From Streptomyces sp. MP131-18 (lineage in GTDB: Bacteria; Actinomycetota; Actinomycetes; Streptomycetales; Streptomycetaceae): 32,750 nt of DNA. Each line of letters opens with the position of its first letter. Within the stretch, counting starts at the first letter, position 1. This document shows positions 1 through 7,404 of the stretch, one piece after another. The notes beneath the pieces are model-generated. The model did not search any database, was not told the DNA's origin, and saw nothing but the letters and a program-made list of their open reading frames with translations. Where the stretch lies: positions 5,264,664-5,297,413 of the forward strand of contig NZ_LZNS01000001.1 in assembly GCF_001984575.1 (NCBI RefSeq). The letters run 5' to 3'. Made by a program: the position numbers and the translations under genes.

Positions 1-57
1 CCTGACCGTGGCGGCGTCGACCTCTATGGCCACGCGGACGCCGGGTACCGGGCTCAT
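1..57 (-). CDS. Unidentified protein, N-terminal 19 codons only (runs off left edge)
   Basis: A minus-strand reading frame starts with ATG at 57 and leaves the window at base 1, so only the first 19 residues (MSPVPGVRVAIEVDAATVR) are visible. A purine-rich GGAG ribosome-binding site lies a few bases upstream, inside the end of the preceding gene. The ATG overlaps the stop of that gene in an ATGA junction, so the two are almost certainly translated from one message. Too little is present to assign a family. Confidence 0.6.
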   Translation of the reverse strand, partial: MSPVPGVRVAIEVDAATVR

Positions 58-227
58 CGGGGGCTCCTCTCCGTCTCGGCCGTCTCCGTGAGGTGGGCGC
101 GGACCGCCTCGGCGAGCTGCGTGGCCTCCCGCAGGAGTTCCGCGGTGCGCGCGGCGGTCAGGTCCGTGTCCGTGTCCGTGTCCGCGGTGGACTCGGTAAC
201 GGTCGGGTCCGGCTCTGGTGTGGTCAT
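54..227 (-). CDS. Small hypothetical protein, 57 residues
   Basis: A 57-codon minus-strand gene with ATG at 227 and TGA at 54-56. It is preceded by an AGGTG-type ribosome-binding site. The protein begins MTTPEPDPTV, has an acidic low-complexity stretch with three TD dipeptides, and then a probable amphipathic helix (LLREATQLAEAVRAHL). No domain is recognised. Its stop overlaps the ATG of the next gene by 4 nt. It is divergent from the HTH/DUF397 pair, with about 157 bp between the starts. The coupling, ribosome-binding site and codon positions support a real gene. Its function is unknown. Confidence 0.6.
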   Translation of the reverse strand: MTTPEPDPTVTESTADTDTDTDLTAARTAELLREATQLAEAVRAHLTETAETERSPR

Positions 228-273
228 GGGGTCACCTGCCGATCAGCAAGTATTTTCGGGATGTACCCGTACT

Positions 274-289
274 GTGACTGGATGGTCAC
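274..289. promoter_or_regulatory. Candidate operator: GTGAC-N6-GTCAC inverted repeat
   Basis: A perfect 5-bp inverted repeat, GTGAC and GTCAC separated by 6 bp, lies in the 157-bp gap between the divergent small gene (start 227) and the HTH regulator (start 385). Position and symmetry suit a dimeric repressor site, perhaps for the adjacent HTH protein. Arms this short can arise by chance. Confidence 0.3.
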
Positions 290-384
290 TCAGGATGTAG
301 GGTGAAACCGTGCTTTAGCTCGCGAAGTAAATGCGCTGCGCCCTGAGTTGGCGGAGAGCGCGAGGGAATCGGGAGGTCATCGGG

Positions 385-1209
385 GTGGAGGAGGACATCC
401 CCTCGGGGAGCTTGAGTCCGCTGCACGGCTTCGGATTCGAGGTCAGGGCGGTGCGTCTGGGGCGGAAGCTGACCCAGAAGCACCTGGCGCGGGGCTCGGG
501 TTACTCCGAGGCGTACGTGAGCAGGGTGGAGAAGGGGCAGTTGGTGCCGAGCGAACGGTTCGCGCGCGGCTGCGATGTCGTCTTCGGCACCCACGGGGTC
601 TTCGAGCGGCTGCGGCGGCGGCTCGAAGAGAGCGATCATCCGCTGTGGTTCGTGCCCTACGTCCAGGTGGAGGAGAAGGCCGAGCGGATACTGAACTTCT
701 CGCCGAGCCTCGTCACCGGGCTGCTCCAGACCGAGGACTACGCGCGTGCCATCTTCCGCGCCGCCCACCCGCGCGCCGCGGAGGACGTCATCGAGGGCAA
801 GGTCGCGGCCCGGCTGCGGCGGCGGGAGGTCTTCAAGCGGGAGGACCCGCCCGCGCTGTGGGTCATCCTGCACGAGGCCGCGCTGCGCACGGCGATCGGC
901 GGTCCGGCCGTCATGGCCGCCCAGCTCGAACAGCTCCTGCGCGCCATGGAGCAGCCGCATGTGGACATCCAGGTGCTGCCGTTCGCCTCCGGGGCGCCCG
1001 ACGGGCAGATGCGGCCGTTCACCCTGCTGGGGATGCCGGACGCCGCCACGCTGCTCTACTCGGACGGGCCGCGCGGCGGTCGTGTCTACGACGCCGCGGC
1101 GATGGTCAGCCCGGCGGCCGAAATCTATGATCGGTTGCGGGCGCACGCGTCGTCCCCGGACGACTCGGCGGCCTTCGTGAAGTCCCTGTTGAAGGAGTAC
1201 CGCTCGTGA
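385..1209 (+). CDS. XRE-family HTH transcriptional regulator with DUF5753
   Basis: A DNA-binding regulator of the large streptomycete WhiJ-like family. The N-terminal XRE helix-turn-helix spans about residues 15-75 (FEVRAVRLGRKLTQKHLA, then YVSRVEKGQLVPS). The C-terminal DUF5753 region begins with FVPYVQVEEKAERILNFSP and includes the family-typical VTGLLQTEDYAR. I chose GTG at 385 (274 residues) because GGAGG at 372-376 sits 8 nt upstream; the in-frame ATG at 331 has no comparable site. The stop overlaps the start of the DUF397 gene (GTGA). Family knowledge: such regulators are commonly paired with a DUF397 partner and act in development or antibiotic control. The target here is unknown. Confidence 0.93.
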   Translation: MEEDIPSGSLSPLHGFGFEVRAVRLGRKLTQKHLARGSGYSEAYVSRVEKGQLVPSERFARGCDVVFGTHGVFERLRRRLEESDHPLWFVPYVQVEEKAERILNFSPSLVTGLLQTEDYARAIFRAAHPRAAEDVIEGKVAARLRRREVFKREDPPALWVILHEAALRTAIGGPAVMAAQLEQLLRAMEQPHVDIQVLPFASGAPDGQMRPFTLLGMPDAATLLYSDGPRGGRVYDAAAMVSPAAEIYDRLRAHASSPDDSAAFVKSLLKEYRS

Positions 1210-1595
1210 ACGCTGGTCAGGAGCCCGGTATCGCCGCCGCGTGGGTCAAGTCGTCCTACAGCGACGGCGACGGCGGGCAGTGTGTCGAGATGTCCCATGC
1301 GCTCGCGGGGTCCGGTGTGGTGCCGGTCCGCGATTCCAAGTCCCCCGCGGGCATACTCCTCTTCCGCGCGGGCGGCTGGTCGTCGTTCGTCGACGCCGTC
1401 AAGGAGGGGGAGTGGGCCAAGTCGTCGTACAGCGGCGGCGACGGTGGAGAGTGTGTCGAGGTGTCCCGTTCGTTCGCGGGGTCCGGTGTGGTGCCGGTCC
1501 GCGATTCCAAGTCCCCCGCGGGCGTCGTCGTCTTCCCGGCCGGCGGCTGGTCGTCGTTCGTCGAGGCGGTCAAGGAGGGCGGGCCGCTCGCCTGA
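1206..1595 (+). CDS. Tandem double-DUF397 protein
   Basis: A 129-residue protein coupled to the upstream HTH gene by a 4-nt GTGA overlap. It has two consecutive DUF397 domains of exactly 57 residues each, starting at nt 1242 (WVKSSYSDGDGG) and 1413 (WAKSSYSGGDGG). Both contain the CVE motif, the VPVRDSKSPAG core and GGWSSFV near the end. Most DUF397 proteins in these cassettes have a single domain of about 60-70 residues, so this looks like an internal duplication. DUF397 proteins are small partners of WhiJ/XRE regulators and may modulate the HTH protein; the mechanism is not settled. Confidence 0.92.
   Translation: MNAGQEPGIAAAWVKSSYSDGDGGQCVEMSHALAGSGVVPVRDSKSPAGILLFRAGGWSSFVDAVKEGEWAKSSYSGGDGGECVEVSRSFAGSGVVPVRDSKSPAGVVVFPAGGWSSFVEAVKEGGPLA
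1242..1583 (+). repeat. Internal 171-bp tandem duplication within the DUF397 gene
   Basis: Two direct copies (1242-1412 and 1413-1583) with a 171-bp period, each encoding one DUF397 unit. An uninterrupted identical stretch runs from about 1305 to 1351 in copy 1 and 1476 to 1522 in copy 2, covering the GSGVVPVRDSKSPAG codons. The flanks of the copies have diverged. Nucleotide identity in the core suggests recent duplication or ongoing gene conversion. Confidence 0.9.
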
Positions 1596-1630
1596 GCGGT
1601 GGTGAGCCCGTGGTCAGGACGGCGGGAGAC

Positions 1631-1651
1631 GCTGCGGGGACGATCCGCAGC
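1631..1651 (+). terminator. Possible hairpin after the DUF397 gene
   Basis: A perfect 7-bp inverted repeat, GCTGCGG and CCGCAGC around a 7-nt loop, lies between the DUF397 stop (1595) and the next ATG (1674). It has no T tract, so it could be a weak terminator or a leader hairpin of the following gene. Confidence 0.3.
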
Positions 1652-1673
1652 ACCCCACCGTGAGGAGCGCCCC

Positions 1674-2186
1674 ATGCGCCGCACCCTGGTCACCGGACTT
1701 TCCCTCGTCACCGCCCTGCTGGGCGCGACCGCACCCGCGACAGCGTCGCAGGGGGCGGGCTGGGAGCCCGCCCCCTCCGCCCCCTGGGACACCGCCGCGG
1801 GCGAACGCTGCGCGTTCCCCGTCCACGGCGAGCCCGTCGTCGACGAGGTGGTCCAACTCGTCCTCGACACGCACCCCGACGGCACGCCGAAACGCGTGGT
1901 GTACCGCGGCGACCTGGTCGTGCGCGTCACCAACACCGAGACCGGCGCCGCCCACGACGCGGACGCGAGCGGCACCGCCGTCGTCGACTACCGCACCGAC
2001 GGCTCGCAGTTCTGGTCCGTGCTCGGCCCGGTGCTGGTCGGCGTCGAGGAGGGCAACCTCGACCGCGGCCTCTACATCGTGGACGGCGTCTACACCCTCG
2101 ACATCGCCGCCGACGGCTACCGCACCGTGACCATGGCCACCGGCGCCACCGACGACCTCTGCGCCCGCATCGACCAGATCGACTGA
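1674..2186 (+). CDS. Secreted hypothetical protein
   Basis: A 170-residue protein with a clear Sec-type signal peptide: MRRT, then hydrophobic LVTGLSLVTALLGATAPATA, with likely cleavage after ATA or ATAS near residue 25. The mature part has two cysteines (in GERCAFP and DDLCARI), which could form one disulfide. It seems rich in beta strand (VVYRGDLVVRVTNTETG). The ATG at 1674 has GAGGAG about 8 nt upstream; earlier in-frame starts would overlap the hairpin region and lack such a site. No named family is recognised. It is monocistronic and faces the aminotransferase remnant on the other strand. Confidence 0.85.
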   Translation: MRRTLVTGLSLVTALLGATAPATASQGAGWEPAPSAPWDTAAGERCAFPVHGEPVVDEVVQLVLDTHPDGTPKRVVYRGDLVVRVTNTETGAAHDADASGTAVVDYRTDGSQFWSVLGPVLVGVEEGNLDRGLYIVDGVYTLDIAADGYRTVTMATGATDDLCARIDQID

Positions 2187-2195
2187 ATCGTCCGG

Positions 2196-2712
2196 CGGTG
2201 CGGTGCTGCCGTTGCGGCCCGTGCCAGCCGAACGCGGCCCGGAAGCGGTCGCCCAGATCCCCGAGGCGCTCCACGGGCTCGTTCGCGAACACCGGGCGGA
2301 GATGGCCGGCGCCGCTCGGACCCCAGCCGGTCATGGGCGTCGCGGCGACGCGGCCGTGCCGGAAGAGCAGGTCGGACGCGGCTTCCGGGGTGAGCCCCAT
2401 GGCGCTCGTGTCCACGAGCAGGGACCAGCCGCCGTGTGGCCTGACGCAGGGATAGTCGGCGAGCCGGCGAAGGACGAGATCGCGGCGCTGCTGCCACGTG
2501 CGGGTCGCGGAAGCGACGTCGGCGTCCGCGTCCGGGGCGGACAGGGCGGCGGCGACCGCCTCCTGGGCTATGCCGACCTGGCAGACGACGTTCGTCAGCC
2601 CCACCAGGTTGACGTCGGCCATGATGCTCGCGGGGCCGACGACCCAGCCCACCCGCCAGCCGATCATGCGCAGTTCCTTGCTGGCGGAGCCCACGGTGTA
2701 GGCGCGCCCTCC
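2196..2712 (-). pseudogene. C-terminal remnant of a class I/II PLP-dependent aminotransferase
   Basis: Read on the minus strand, this stretch encodes the C-terminal part of a fold-type I aminotransferase. It includes the PLP-lysine region TVGSASKELRM (Lys codon near 2679), GWRVGWVVGP, then GGWSLLVDTS, TGWGPSGAGHLR and VFANEPVERL. The N-terminal half (substrate-binding region, Asp and Tyr of the PLP pocket) is absent: upstream of about 2712 the frame no longer resembles the family and reads into the acetyltransferase region. The frame also has no stop at the expected C-terminus and runs on antisense to the secreted-protein gene down to 1927. Loss of both ends marks a decayed gene rather than a functional short protein. 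Confidence 0.75.
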
Positions 2713-2887
2713 TTCGTCGGCCCGGGGGAGCACGCGGCGTGGGCCGCCGACGTTCCGCACCTGTACGGTGCCCCGGAGGGAGACGTCGACGCCCTCCTGA
2801 TCGTCCGATACCCCCACCCCGGCCCCGCCCGGGGTGGTGAGAAGCTCCTCTTCGAACGAGCGGCGAACACCACCGTGGAGAGTGACC

Positions 2888-3460
2888 ATGTACGCGATAT
2901 CCCTGGGTGACGACGGTGCCGAGCTGCGGCCGCTCGAGCCGTGGCGGGCCGAGGAGTTCCTGGCCCACATCGACCGGGGCCGGGAGTTCATCGGCGCCTA
3001 CGTCGGTCTCGCGGACGCCGTCAAGGACCTGGCGGCGAGCCGTTCCTTCCTCCTGAGGTACGCGGAGAAGACCGCCGCCGACGCCGGGCGCATCTACGGC
3101 ATCTGGGCGGACGGCAAGCTCGTCGGCGGCGTGCTCTTCCGCACGATGGATGTCGCCCAGGGCACCGCCGAGGCGGGCTGCTGGCTGGAGCCGTCCGCCG
3201 CGGGCCGCGGCCTGGTGACCCGGGCCGCGCGGGTGATCATCGACTGGGCCGTCGGGGAACGCGGCATCCACCGCGTGGAATGGCTCGTCTCCTCGGCGAA
3301 CCGGCCCAGCATCGCCGTGGCCCGCCGTCTCGGTATGACGAAGGAGGGCGTGCTGCGGGAGAGCTTCCTCTACCGCGGGAAGCGCCACGACATGGAGGTC
3401 TGGTCCGTCCTCGCCCCCGAATGGCGCGCGGCGCACATCAACCCCCGCCCGCTGTCCTAG
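2888..3460 (+). CDS. GNAT N-acetyltransferase (RimJ/RimL-type)
   Basis: A 190-residue acetyl-CoA-dependent acetyltransferase similar to ribosomal-protein and small-molecule GNATs. The acetyl-CoA pyrophosphate loop is AAGRGLVTRAARVIIDWA (residues about 104-121). Motif B is SANRPSIAVARRLGM (136-150), followed by EGVLRESFLYRGKRHDMEV, the typical C-terminus of the RimJ/RimL group. I chose ATG at 2888, which has GGAG 7 nt upstream; the in-frame ATG at 2834 has no ribosome-binding site and would add residues unrelated to the family. Neighbours give no clue to the substrate, which could be a protein N-terminus or an amine compound. Confidence 0.9.
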   Translation: MYAISLGDDGAELRPLEPWRAEEFLAHIDRGREFIGAYVGLADAVKDLAASRSFLLRYAEKTAADAGRIYGIWADGKLVGGVLFRTMDVAQGTAEAGCWLEPSAAGRGLVTRAARVIIDWAVGERGIHRVEWLVSSANRPSIAVARRLGMTKEGVLRESFLYRGKRHDMEVWSVLAPEWRAAHINPRPLS

Positions 3461-3515
3461 CGTTCCGCCTCCCGGCCGTCTTCAGGGGAGAGGACTGCCG
3501 AGTTGAGGAGGGCAC

Positions 3516-4079
3516 ATGACAGGCGCATGGCGGCGGGCCGCCGCGACGGGTCTTGGCGGGCTGATGCTGGCGGGCGGGGCAGCGGCTCCTGCCGCGGCGC
3601 TCGGCGCCCCGCCGGGGCAGCGGTGCGTGGCGGCACCGGAGGCGGTGGCCGTTCAGCCCTACCAGCCGGTCCGGATCGCCGAGTACTGGCTGATGGCGCT
3701 GCTTCCCGAGGGCGAGCAGAACGTCATGGTCACCACCGACGCCAGCTTCGAGGAGGTGCTGGCGTTCCACCGGAACACTCCGCCCGCGGGCCTGGCCGCT
3801 GACGACATCACGGCCGCGTTCACCTTCGATCTGGAGACCGGCGTGAGCACGCTGCACGGCGGCCGGTGGCGGACCGACTGCGGACCGGCCCGGATCACGG
3901 CCGAGACGACGCGCGACGGGCGGACCGTGGAGGTCCGCGACGCCGAGCTGCTGACGCTCGACGGTGAACGCGGCTGGGGAGCGTTCTACTTCGACGGCGG
4001 CATGACCGTGCACGACCGGCTGGTCGTCACGGCGTACGACGCCGAGGGGCGGGTCTTCGACCGGGACACATGGCAGTGA
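3516..4079 (+). CDS. Secreted hypothetical protein upstream of an ECF sigma factor
   Basis: A 187-residue protein with an N-terminal signal sequence (GAWRRAAATGLGGLMLAGGAA, Ala-rich cleavage region near residues 27-30). ATG at 3516 is preceded by GAGGAG. The mature part contains two cysteines (QRCVAAPE and RTDCGPAR) that may pair, and a C-terminal segment rich in aromatic and acidic residues (GAFYFDGGMTVHDRLVV). No family is recognised. Its 3' end overlaps the sigma-factor start by 10 nt (4070-4079), so the two are probably co-translated. It may be an extracytoplasmic sensor or an output of that sigma system; this is inferred from position only. Confidence 0.8.
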   Translation: MTGAWRRAAATGLGGLMLAGGAAAPAAALGAPPGQRCVAAPEAVAVQPYQPVRIAEYWLMALLPEGEQNVMVTTDASFEEVLAFHRNTPPAGLAADDITAAFTFDLETGVSTLHGGRWRTDCGPARITAETTRDGRTVEVRDAELLTLDGERGWGAFYFDGGMTVHDRLVVTAYDAEGRVFDRDTWQ

Positions 4080-4645
4080 CCGGAACGCGGGCGCTGCCAC
4101 CGACGGCGGCGGCTGCCGATGCGGAAGTGCGGGAGTCGGCCGAGGAGGAGTTCCGGGCGTTCATGGCGGTCCGCTGGACCCGCCTGCTGCGCACCGCCTA
4201 TTTCCTGACCGGTAACCACCACGACGCCGAGGACCTGGTGCAGACCGCCCTGGCGAAGGCGTTCGCCAGGTGGCACCGGGTACGGCAGGCCGACGATCCG
4301 GACGCGTACGTGTGGCGCATGCTGATCAACGCCAACGTGGACCGGATGCGGCGCTTCCGGATACCCGAGTGGCTCACCAACCGGTTCCCCGAGCGGCACG
4401 CACCCGACGCGAGCGACCAGCTCGCGGTGCGCGACGCCCTGCTGGCGGCGCTGGCCCGGCTGTCCGCGCTCCAGCGGGCCGTCGTGGTGCTGCGTTATCT
4501 GGAGGACCGCAGCGAGGCGGAGGTCGCCGCGCTGCTCGGCAAACGGGTGGGCACCGTGCGCACCCACAACGCCCGCGCGCTGCGCAGGCTCCGCGGCGAC
4601 GACGCGCTGCGGGAGAGCGGCGGCGAGGAGGAGAGGACCGGATGA
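4070..4645 (+). CDS. SigE-family ECF RNA polymerase sigma factor
   Basis: A 191-residue sigma-70 family factor of the SigE-like ECF group common in actinobacteria. Region 2 is at about residues 28-96 (EEEFRAFMAVRWTRLLRTAYFLTG, then DAEDLVQTALAKAFARW, DAYVWRMLINANVDRMRR). Region 4 is at about 122-177 (LLAALARLSALQRAVVVLRYL, then SEAEVAALLGKRVGTVRTHNARALRRLR), giving -10 and -35 recognition respectively. It begins 10 nt inside the upstream secreted-protein gene and its TGA overlaps the ATG of the next gene, so the trio is one translational unit. The downstream membrane protein is the obvious candidate regulator, but it lacks a zinc-binding anti-sigma motif. Confidence 0.93.
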   Translation: MAVTGTRALPPTAAAADAEVRESAEEEFRAFMAVRWTRLLRTAYFLTGNHHDAEDLVQTALAKAFARWHRVRQADDPDAYVWRMLINANVDRMRRFRIPEWLTNRFPERHAPDASDQLAVRDALLAALARLSALQRAVVVLRYLEDRSEAEVAALLGKRVGTVRTHNARALRRLRGDDALRESGGEEERTG

Positions 4646-5352
4646 CCGGGGCCACGGAGCGGAACGACCCGCGCGACCAGGACACCGCCGCGCGGCTCGG
4701 CGAACGGCTGCACGAGCGGGCCCGCCGGCTGGAGTTGACGGCCGAACCCCCGGTCGCCGCGGTGCTGCGCCTGGGCCGGCGGGAACGGCGCCGCCGACGC
4801 GCCGTGATCAGCGCGGCGGCCGTCACCGCGCTGGTGCTGCCGCTGGGGGCGGCGGGCCTCGGCCTGCTGCCGGGCGACGCCCCCTCGGCCGCGGACTCGG
4901 CAGGACCCGCGCTGACGGTGCGACCCGGGGAACGGCTGGGGATCGGGCACGGCATCCAACTGGCCCTGCTCGGTCCTGGGGAGGTGGCGGTGGGCACCGC
5001 CGGGACGATCGACGCGGCCATGGAGTCCGCCGGGCCCCACGAGCTGGAACGTGCCGGTCTCGCCGCCTACACCCTCCCCGCCGCGGTCGAGACCGCCGGG
5101 GGCGACACCGTGCACGCGGGCACCTGGCGGGCGGCGGAGCCGCCCACCGCGCTCACCATCCGGACGGACCACGGCGAACTGGCGGCGACCCTGGTGACCC
5201 TGCCCGGCTCGCCGACCTGGGGCGCCTGGTTCGTCGTGGTACCGGGCGAGGAGGAGCCCATCCGCGGCGCCACCCTGAAGGCCCCGGACGGACACTCGCT
5301 GTACTCGACGGACTTCGCCACCCCGGAACCGGCCGACCCCCCGGCGCCCTGA
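4642..5352 (+). CDS. Single-pass membrane protein, candidate anti-sigma partner
   Basis: A 236-residue protein starting at ATG 4642 inside the sigma gene's stop (ATGA). Residues 1-53 are charged and predicted cytoplasmic (many Arg: LGRRERRRRRAV). One membrane helix follows at about 55-76 (ISAAAVTALVLPLGAAGLGLL). The remaining 160 residues would lie outside the cell. This topology matches membrane anti-sigma factors, but there is no HxxxCxxC zinc motif. SigE-family ECF factors are often followed by such uncharacterised membrane proteins. Regulatory partnership is inferred from coupling and topology. Confidence 0.8.
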   Translation: MTGATERNDPRDQDTAARLGERLHERARRLELTAEPPVAAVLRLGRRERRRRRAVISAAAVTALVLPLGAAGLGLLPGDAPSAADSAGPALTVRPGERLGIGHGIQLALLGPGEVAVGTAGTIDAAMESAGPHELERAGLAAYTLPAAVETAGGDTVHAGTWRAAEPPTALTIRTDHGELAATLVTLPGSPTWGAWFVVVPGEEEPIRGATLKAPDGHSLYSTDFATPEPADPPAP

Positions 5353-5603
5353 AACCACGGCGATTCACGTAGTTGTATATGCGGATGAAGACCAGCAAGG
5401 GGCACGAGTCGAACCAGAGTCCGCCCAAAGCGGTGGTGCCGGAGGCCGGGGGTCCGGTCCGCCGCGCCGCATGCTCGAATCGGGAGAGGTGGCTCCGCCC
5501 GCCGAGCAGGGCATGCCGGGGCTCGCGCCCGAGTTGGGCCGCGTAGGGGAAAGTCCGTCGGACCTGCTCCTGCACGAGTGCGGGAGCGAGCCGGTGGACA
5601 TGA
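5353..5603. other. Non-coding gap with no supported gene
   Basis: Between the candidate anti-sigma gene and the VOC remnant I see no frame with a start, ribosome-binding site and family resemblance. It probably contains the eroded 5' end of the VOC gene and other decayed sequence. The first 50 bases are less GC-rich than the surroundings. A GTTCGA on the minus strand near 5410 does not fold into a tRNA arm. Confidence 0.5.
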
Positions 5604-5951
5604 CGGACCGGACTGCCGAATCGTCCGAGCCCGCCATGTGTCGGCTGCTACGAGAGGCTTCAGGAGGCCGGGGCCGACGGCCGTTTCGACTTCGGCAGGC
5701 TGCGGCCGGCGACGGTCGGCGCGTTCCTCCTCATCGAGGGCAGCGACGAGGACCTCGCACCCTTCCGTTCCACCACCGGCACGCTGCTCGTCGACGATGT
5801 GCGGCCGTACTGCGACCGGCTCGTGGCCGCGGGTGCGGAGATCGTCTTCCCGCTCCAGGAGGTGCCCACCGGCGCCGCGTTCAACGCCGGGCACCCGGAC
5901 GGAACGGTCGTCGAGTACGTGCACCACCGGCCGACCCCGCAGGGCGGGTGA
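5604..5951 (+). pseudogene. VOC/glyoxalase-family remnant lacking a start
   Basis: The frame ending TGA at 5949-5951 encodes the C-terminal two-thirds of a VOC-superfamily protein: CYERLQEAGADGRFDFGRLR, then VGAFLLIEGSDEDLAPFR, LLVDDVRPYCDRLVAAGAEI, VPTGAAFNAGHPDGTVVEYV. HPDGTVVEY with its metal-ligand Glu is the family hallmark. The frame is closed upstream by a TGA at 5601-5603. Between it and the homology there is no ATG or GTG and no ribosome-binding site, and about 25-30 N-terminal residues of the first beta-alpha-beta unit are missing. A frameshift or deletion near 5600-5650 would explain this. Reads as a decayed gene. Confidence 0.7.
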
Positions 5952-6042
5952 GGCCGCGCCCGCCGCAGGCGTGACGCGCGGGCTTTACGAGGGGGCTCTC
6001 CTCGGGTAACTCTCCTGCATCGTCTCAACGAGGAGATGGCTG

Positions 6043-7404
6043 ATGCAGAAGCTGACCAGGCGGGCCACCGCGCTGGCCGCGGTGGCGGGTACGGGGCTCG
6101 TGCTCGCCGCATGCGGGGGGTCGGATTCCGACGGGGCGGGCGGGGCGGCCGAGTTGACGATTTCCGCCAACGCGGTGTCCGGGGGGAAGAACACCGAGGA
6201 GGCCGAGTGGATCGAGGAGTGGGTCATCCCGCGGTTCGAGGCCGCACAGGCCGAGGCCGGGGTCGAGGTCGACGTCTCCTTCGAGCCGAGCGGCGTGGAC
6301 GACGAGCAGTTCAAGACCCGCCTCGCCCTCGACCTCCAGGCCGGCTCCGGGCCGGACATCCTCACTCTGGACGGCATCTGGGTCGGCGAGTTCGCCCAGG
6401 CCGGGTACGTCGAGCCGCTGCCAGGTCTTGACTGGGAGGGCTGGGACCACATACCCGAGGCCGTTGCGCAACTCGCCGCCTACGAAGGCGAGCTGTACGG
6501 CATCCCATGGGGCACCGACGGGCGGGTGCTGTTCTACAACAAGGAGCTGTTCGCCGAGGCCGGGCTGCCCGCCGAGTGGCAGCCCGGCAGCTGGGCGGAC
6601 GTCCTGGACGCGGCGGAGGCGCTGGCCGGTCTCGACGGCGTCACCCCCCTCCAGCTGAACGCGGGCACCGCGATGGGCGAGGCCACCACCATGCAGGGCG
6701 TCCTGCCGCTGCTGGCCGGAACCGGCGAGGAGATCCACGACGGGCAGGACTGGACCGGCGCGAGCCCGGGACTCACCCGCACCCTTCAGCTGTACGAGGA
6801 CGTCTACGGCGGCGGGCTCGGCGATCCGGTGCTCCAGCAGGAGGCGCAGGGGCGCGACAGGTCGTTCGAGCAGTTCGCCGCGGGCGAGCTGGGCATCCTC
6901 GTCGAGGGCGACTACTTCTGGCGCAGCGTCGTCAACCCGGAGGGCGGCACCGCCCCGATGGAGAACCGGGACGACGCCGTCGGCTGGGCGCTGATCCCGG
7001 CCGCGGAGCCCGGGACGGGCATCGCCGGGCAGGACTTCGTCAGCATGTCGGGCGGCAGCGTACGGGCCGTCAACCCGGCGAGCGAGGACGCCGAACTGGC
7101 GTACGAGCTGCTGACGTTCATGAACTCGGCGGAGGCCATCACCGCGGCGGTCGAGGGCGACGCGCGGATCACCGCACGCACCGACGTCAACGAGCAGGTG
7201 CTCGCGGACGATCCGATGCTGTCGTTCGTCGCCGACGAGGTGCTGCCGCTCACCACCTACCGGCCGCCGCTCGCCGAGTACCCGCAGGTGTCGGTGCTGC
7301 TCCAGGAGGCGGCGGGCGCGGTCGCCGCGGGCGACAGCAGTCCGGCGGACGCCGCACGGGACTACGAGGAGGGCCTCGGAGAGGTTGCCGGCGGTGCCGA
7401 CTGA
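6043..7404 (+). CDS. ABC transporter extracellular solute-binding lipoprotein (sugar type)
   Basis: A 453-residue family 1 extracellular solute-binding protein, the capture subunit of a carbohydrate-type ABC importer. The lipoprotein signal peptide ends in the lipobox LAAC with Cys24 (LVLAACGGSDSDG), anchoring the mature protein to the outer membrane face. ATG at 6043 follows GAGGAG. Family features include QAGSGPDILTLDG, IPWGTDGRVLFYNKELF, the QFAAGELGILVEGDY stretch and the C-terminal AGAVAAGDSSPADAARDYEEGL. First gene of a four-gene operon. The substrate is not deducible; the family takes mono-, oligosaccharides or glycerol phosphate. Neither a LacI/ROK regulator nor a glycosidase is adjacent. 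Confidence 0.93.
   Translation: MQKLTRRATALAAVAGTGLVLAACGGSDSDGAGGAAELTISANAVSGGKNTEEAEWIEEWVIPRFEAAQAEAGVEVDVSFEPSGVDDEQFKTRLALDLQAGSGPDILTLDGIWVGEFAQAGYVEPLPGLDWEGWDHIPEAVAQLAAYEGELYGIPWGTDGRVLFYNKELFAEAGLPAEWQPGSWADVLDAAEALAGLDGVTPLQLNAGTAMGEATTMQGVLPLLAGTGEEIHDGQDWTGASPGLTRTLQLYEDVYGGGLGDPVLQQEAQGRDRSFEQFAAGELGILVEGDYFWRSVVNPEGGTAPMENRDDAVGWALIPAAEPGTGIAGQDFVSMSGGSVRAVNPASEDAELAYELLTFMNSAEAITAAVEGDARITARTDVNEQVLADDPMLSFVADEVLPLTTYRPPLAEYPQVSVLLQEAAGAVAAGDSSPADAARDYEEGLGEVAGGAD

Noticed and set aside
2834..2887. Longer N-terminus for the GNAT gene from ATG 2834
   Set aside because: No ribosome-binding site and the 18 extra residues do not resemble the family. ATG 2888 has a well-placed GGAG.
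5385..5425. GTTCGA-containing segment on the minus strand resembling a tRNA T-arm
   Set aside because: The bases flanking the loop do not pair and no acceptor or anticodon stem can be built.
5153..5575. 140-codon minus-strand frame across the end of the candidate anti-sigma gene
   Set aside because: No ribosome-binding site or recognised motif, and it lies largely antisense to a gene with good coding bias. Possible decayed sequence only.
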